DNA of 35,170 nucleotides from Nostoc sp. FACHB-973 (GTDB lineage Bacteria; Cyanobacteriota; Cyanobacteriia; Cyanobacteriales; Nostocaceae). Made by a program: the position numbers and the translations under genes. Below are positions 33,001 through 35,170 of this stretch, piece after piece (position 1 is the first letter of the stretch; each line of letters begins with the position of its first letter). Below the pieces are notes generated by a model. The model worked only from the letters and a program-made list of their open reading frames with translations, made no database searches and was not told the DNA's origin. The stretch lies in NCBI RefSeq assembly GCF_014698115.1, contig NZ_JACJSJ010000088.1, positions 1 through 35,170 on the forward strand, read 5' to 3'.

Positions 33001-35170
33001 ACTATCTTGCACTGTAGTAATTGGATTATCCTGACTAGATTGAGAAATAAATTGCCAGTCAGTATCTAAACATACAACCTGCCCTTGATGCTGAGGTAAC
33101 TTTTCTTTGAGTTGCTGTTGTGTCAGTAGCACTCTCAATTGAGCATCTTCGAGCATGAAGCTCAAGCGATCGCTTGGATAGTCTGGGTCAAGTGGTACAT
33201 AAGCTCCGCCTGCCTTGAGGATGCCAAGTAGCCCTACTACCATCAACAGCGATCGCTCCACACAAATACCCACCAGCACATCTGCTTCGACTCCCAAAGA
33301 CTGCAAGTAATGTGCTAACTCATTTGCGCGACTATTCAACTGCTGGTAAGTCAATTGTTGGTTTTCATAAACCACAGCTACAGCATCGGGTGTACGCGCT
33401 GCTTGCTCCTCAAACAACTGATGGATGCACAAATCTTGAGGATAATCAGCTTGAGTATTGTTCCACTCAACCAATAACTGCTGCTGCTCAATTTGTGTCA
33501 GCAGGGGCAATTGTGAGATTTGCTGTTCTGGGTTAGCAACAATACTTTCAAGCAATGTCACAAAATGCCCACTCATGCGCTCAATTGTGCTGCCATCAAA
33601 CAAGTCAGTGCTATACTCCCATACACCCACCAGTCCATCAGCAGTGTTCTCCATTAGTAAGGTAAGGTCAAATTTGGCAGTTGTACCTTCTATCAACCTT
33701 GAACTGACACTTAACTGATTTAACTCCACGGTCGATATGGGCGCATTCTGAAGTGTAAACATCACCTGGAATAGCGGTGTATGGCTAAGATCCCGTTCTG
33801 GCTGCAATGCTTCAACTAGCATTTCAAATGGCAAATCTTGATGAGCGTAGGCATCCATTGCCATTTCTCGAACGCGAGTCAGTAATTCATTAAAGCTGCG
33901 ATCGCCTGACAAGTCAGTACGCATAACTAAAGTATTGACAAAAAAGCCAATTAACCCTTCTATCTCACTGCGATTACGGTTAGCAATTGGCGAACCCACC
34001 AAAATGTCTGATTGTCCTGTGTAACGGTAAAGTAAGGTATCAAACGCTGCTAACAGTGTCATGAACAAGGTAACTCCTTGTTGCTGGCTCAGTTGTATCA
34101 ACCTACCAGTGAGTTCAACAGAGAGTGCAAACTTTTGATATGCACCAGCAAAAGTCTGCACAGCAGGTCTGGGTCGATCTGTGGGCAGCGACAATAGAGC
34201 TGGTGCGTTTGCCAGTTGTTTTTGCCAGTAAGTTAGTTGGTTTTGCAGTACATATCCTTGCAACCACTCTCTTTGCCAGATAGCAAAATCTGCATACTGA
34301 ATCGGCAGTGGTGCTAAAGGTGTTCGCGTAGCGTCTCGTAGAGACGGCTGACCTTGAGCATAAGCATCATACAGCGCTGCTAGTTCTTGGACAAACACAC
34401 CCATTGACCAGCCATCACTGACAACATGATGCATACACACCAGCAATATGTGTTCTGTCTCCGATAGCACTAGTAATGTCGCCCTGATTAATGCTCCCTT
34501 TGCCAGGTCAAAAGGCTGAATAGCTTCTTGTCGCTCTAATTGCTGGCTATTAATTTCTTGCTCGGTTGTGGATAAATATTTTAAGTCAACTACTGTTACT
34601 GTCCAATTCGTTTGTGTTTGAATAATTTGAGAAGGTTTGCCATCAACTGTAATAAAGTTGGTGCGTAAGGCTTCGTGGCGATGAATAATCTCTTGTAAGC
34701 TTTGTTCTAGGGCTGGTTGATTCAAATTTCCCACTAGACGCAAAGCCATAGGAATGTTGTAAAAGGCGCTGTTTGGCTCTAACTGATCTAAAAACCATAG
34801 ACGCTGCTGAGCATAAGACAGTGGTAATTCTGCATCCCTCATCTTTGGTAAGATAGGTGGTTCAGAGAGTTCTAAGTCCTGTTGCTGTAACTGCCTAATT
34901 GATTGTGCTAATTCGGCTACTGTCGCTCTTGCAAACAACTCACGTAATGCTAGTTCTACTTTGAAAACGTTGCGGATACGTGAAACTAATTGTGTTGCTA
35001 GTAGCGAGTGTCCGCCAAGTTCAAAGAAGTTGTCATGAATGCCTAAAAGCTCTACTCTCAGCACTTGTGCCCAAAGGAGTGCCAGCATTTCTTCTATTGG
35101 GTTACGAGGTGCAACAAATTTATCTTGTAGTTCGTTGTGTAAATCCGGTGTGGGTAACGCACGGCGGTCT
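27013..35170 (-). CDS. NRPS, partial at the right edge: (A)-PCP-C-A(Ser)-PCP-E-C-A(Asn)-PCP
   Basis: Open to the window edge. The frame enters at the A10 motif (DRRALPTPDL), so at least one more module lies outside. Counting from the in-frame ATG at 35088: PCP (LGGHS near 28), C (88-530, HHVVSDGW), A (554-1045), PCP (LGGDSILS near 1095), E (1133-1590, HHLVVDGVSW), C of the type following an E domain (1628-2060, HHLLLDGW), A (2086-2580), PCP (LGGHS near 2630). My A codes are D-V-W-H-I-S-L-I-D-(K), close to the Ser code, and D-A-T-K-V-G-E-V-G-(K), close to Asn. The E domain makes the Ser unit D-configured. No TE; the chain passes to the second NRPS, whose start codon overlaps this stop. A 21-bp repeat is inserted in frame in the first C domain. 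Confidence 0.93.
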   Translation of the reverse strand, partial: DRRALPTPDLHNELQDKFVAPRNPIEEMLALLWAQVLRVELLGIHDNFFELGGHSLLATQLVSRIRNVFKVELALRELFARATVAELAQSIRQLQQQDLELSEPPILPKMRDAELPLSYAQQRLWFLDQLEPNSAFYNIPMALRLVGNLNQPALEQSLQEIIHRHEALRTNFITVDGKPSQIIQTQTNWTVTVVDLKYLSTTEQEINSQQLERQEAIQPFDLAKGALIRATLLVLSETEHILLVCMHHVVSDGWSMGVFVQELAALYDAYAQGQPSLRDATRTPLAPLPIQYADFAIWQREWLQGYVLQNQLTYWQKQLANAPALLSLPTDRPRPAVQTFAGAYQKFALSVELTGRLIQLSQQQGVTLFMTLLAAFDTLLYRYTGQSDILVGSPIANRNRSEIEGLIGFFVNTLVMRTDLSGDRSFNELLTRVREMAMDAYAHQDLPFEMLVEALQPERDLSHTPLFQVMFTLQNAPISTVELNQLSVSSRLIEGTTAKFDLTLLMENTADGLVGVWEYSTDLFDGSTIERMSGHFVTLLESIVANPEQQISQLPLLTQIEQQQLLVEWNNTQADYPQDLCIHQLFEEQAARTPDAVAVVYENQQLTYQQLNSRANELAHYLQSLGVEADVLVGICVERSLLMVVGLLGILKAGGAYVPLDPDYPSDRLSFMLEDAQLRVLLTQQQLKEKLPQHQGQVVCLDTDWQFISQSSQDNPITTVQDSNLAYVIYTSGSTGKPKGAMNTHLGICNRLLWMQQAYQLTALDCILQKTPFSFDVSVWEFLWPLITGARLVVAKPGGHQDSAYLVNLILEQQVTIVHFVPSMLQVFLEEPSLENCRSLKRVICSGEALPVELQERFFARLECELHNLYGPTEAAIDVTYWQCFPDGNLRTVPIGQPIANTQIYILDEHLQPVPVGVAGELHIGGAGLARGYLNRPELTKEKFILNPFSDEPYSRLYKTGDLARYLPDGTIEYLGRIDNQVKIRGFRIELGEIEALLNQHDDVQASCVIAREDNPGDKRLVAYIVGHQQHSPTITQLRQFLSSQLPQYMIPHAFVMLESLPLTPNGKVDRRALKAPDSRGELEVSFVAQRNQIEEILAQIWAEVLRVEQVGIHDNFFELGGDSILSIQIISRAKLAGLQLTLKQLFAHQTIAELATVANIASVIQIEQGLVTGRLPLTPIQHWFFEQNLQQPHHFNQSFLLSVPSDLKPELLKEVLQQLLVHHDALRLRFTQSDSTWQQIHSAVTDSVAFSNVDLSALPQSEQQAAIEASATCLQASLNLSENLVQVAFFHLGIDKRARLLIVIHHLVVDGVSWRILLEDLQTAYQQLAQSKAITFPAKTTSFKDWSKKLTEYAQSETLKSEVAYWLNESRAAVPSIPVDYKGANTVEAASTVTVSLNEAQTRALLQDVPKAYNTQINDVLLTALALVLSRWTNSSSVLFNLEGHGREDIIDGVDLSRSIGWFTTIFPVLLELGATTNPADALKSVKEQLRAIPNKGIGYGLLRYLSQDAEIAAQLQALPQAEISFNYLGQFDQLINTSSWMQPASESAGHSHSLQNNRAHLLDINSVITEERLQINWAYSKNIHQHATIESLAQEFVKTLLGLIAHCSSPESGGYTPSDFSLVKLNQPEIDQLLASLVFKNQSGKTNSRNLEDIYPLSPTQQGMLFESLYAPDSGVYFQQLSCTLTGKLNVAAFEQAWQQVVAQHSILRTAFVWEQLAQPLQVVYRQVDVNLNSHDWQHLSTQDQQQQLELLLHSQRKQGFQLSQAPLMHLSLIQLSADTYQFIWSSHHLLLDGWSMPLVFKDLLYFYQAISQGETKTVQATQSYRDYIAWLQKQDLAQAEQFWREKLQGFTAPTPLSVDKKQSSNRKKLDSSYSEQQIQLTVQATAAVQSFVRKHQLTMNNLVQATWALLLCRYSQETDVVFGATVSGRPPSLVGIESMVGLFINTLPMRVQVGADTQVLALLKDLQAQQVESEQYSYSSLVEIQGKSEIKRGTPLFESIVVFENYPVDEAVQEHNYSFSIDKIHAIEQTNYPLTVIAAVGKQLLVKINYDISRFDDATITRLLGHFQILLEGIVANPEQQISQLPLLTEVEQHQLLVEWNDTQTDYPLDKFLHQLFEEQVERTPDAVAVEFENQQLTYQQLNSRANQLAHYLKSLGVSTDVLVGICVERSIEMIVGLLGILKAGGAYVPIDPNYPQERIRFMLQDCGAKVLLTHSQLKLGTGNKETLAQSPLILCLDGDNFANQPTENPSRHSQPDDLAYVIYTSGSTGQPKGVQLLHRGLSNYLHWAKDYYAVAQGRGTPVQSSLSFDATITSLYLPLICGRTTILVREKQELQLLADIVKQNNHLSLVKITPSHLEILNQQIEPETMPNRVNAFVLGGEALHANQIIPWLTHAPDTRLINEYGPTEAVVGCCVYEATGKMDLVGDLLIGRPIANVRIYILDNQNQLLPPGIPGELCIAGAGLARGYLNRPELTAEKFIELDLFGKQERIYKTGDLARWLPDGNLEYLGRIDNQIKIRGFRIELGEIEALLNQHDDVQASVVTVREDTPGDKRLVAYVVPHQHTPTINELRQFLKAKLPDYMVPNAFVMLESMPLTPNGKVDRRALPAPDLHSEGTEKYVAPRTPIEETLAQIWSQVLKVEQVGIHDNFFELGGHSLLATQLVSRIRDRFKVQLPLHELFNTPTIAELAPSIGKLQQQNSDLTVPRILPRSKR
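34323..34343. repeat. Second in-frame copy of the 21-bp small dispersed repeat
   Basis: Identical in sequence and site to the copy at 23242-23262, and likewise adds LRDATRT just before the PLPIQYADFAIWQ motif of a condensation domain, here in the upstream NRPS. Confidence 0.85.

Overview
The window looks like a filamentous, heterocyst-forming cyanobacterium of the Nostoc group. The evidence is the large number of HIP1 octamers (GCGATCGC, at least 20 seen by eye), the many small dispersed repeats typical of Nostoc genomes, a cyanobacterial-type MnmG, a TIGR04376-type coiled-coil protein, and a nonribosomal peptide cluster with a complete 4-methylproline cassette. Species cannot be fixed from the sequence alone.

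Left part (1-14.3 kb), a mixed chromosomal region. In order: a repeat-rich edge; a small secreted or anchored coiled-coil protein; a short ABC permease of the NrtB/SsuC type with a shortened coupling loop; a TIGR04376-type protein; an orphan HicA-like toxin; an NYN/LOTUS RNase-type gene split by a small dispersed repeat; an M15-type carboxypeptidase; a two-gene operon of an AAA_21-type ATPase and an RloB-like TOPRIM protein (candidate phage defence); mnmG; a 43-codon ORF; a large membrane-anchored protein with a GspC/PilP-like tail; a 135-bp MITE with perfect ends; an N-acetylmuramoyl-L-alanine amidase; and a PAS histidine kinase.

Right part (14.4-35.2 kb), a natural-product cluster read entirely on the minus strand. 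The first NRPS enters from beyond the right edge and is followed by a second NRPS with a C-terminal thioesterase. Then come an Fe(II)/2-oxoglutarate leucine 5-hydroxylase (LdoA type), a zinc alcohol dehydrogenase (NosE type), a P5C-reductase homologue (NosF type) and a YddA/SbmA-like ABC exporter. The first three tailoring genes make up the known route leucine -> 5-hydroxyleucine -> aldehyde -> methyl-pyrroline carboxylate -> 4-methylproline. I read the visible adenylation codes as Ser (followed by epimerisation), Asn, Tyr and Pro/4-MePro, so the visible peptide end is ...X-D-Ser-Asn-Tyr-(Me)Pro, released by the TE. This resembles the Asn-Tyr-Pro end of nostopeptolides, but the exact product is not proven.

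The most unusual theme is how far mobile repeats have rewritten coding sequence. One repeat puts two in-frame stops into the NYN gene. The same 21-bp repeat sits in frame in two condensation domains but not in a third. A 31-residue repeat-derived insert sits in one adenylation domain. A 150-bp MITE has replaced the C-terminus of the thioesterase protein. A dispersed repeat supplies the tail of the histidine kinase.
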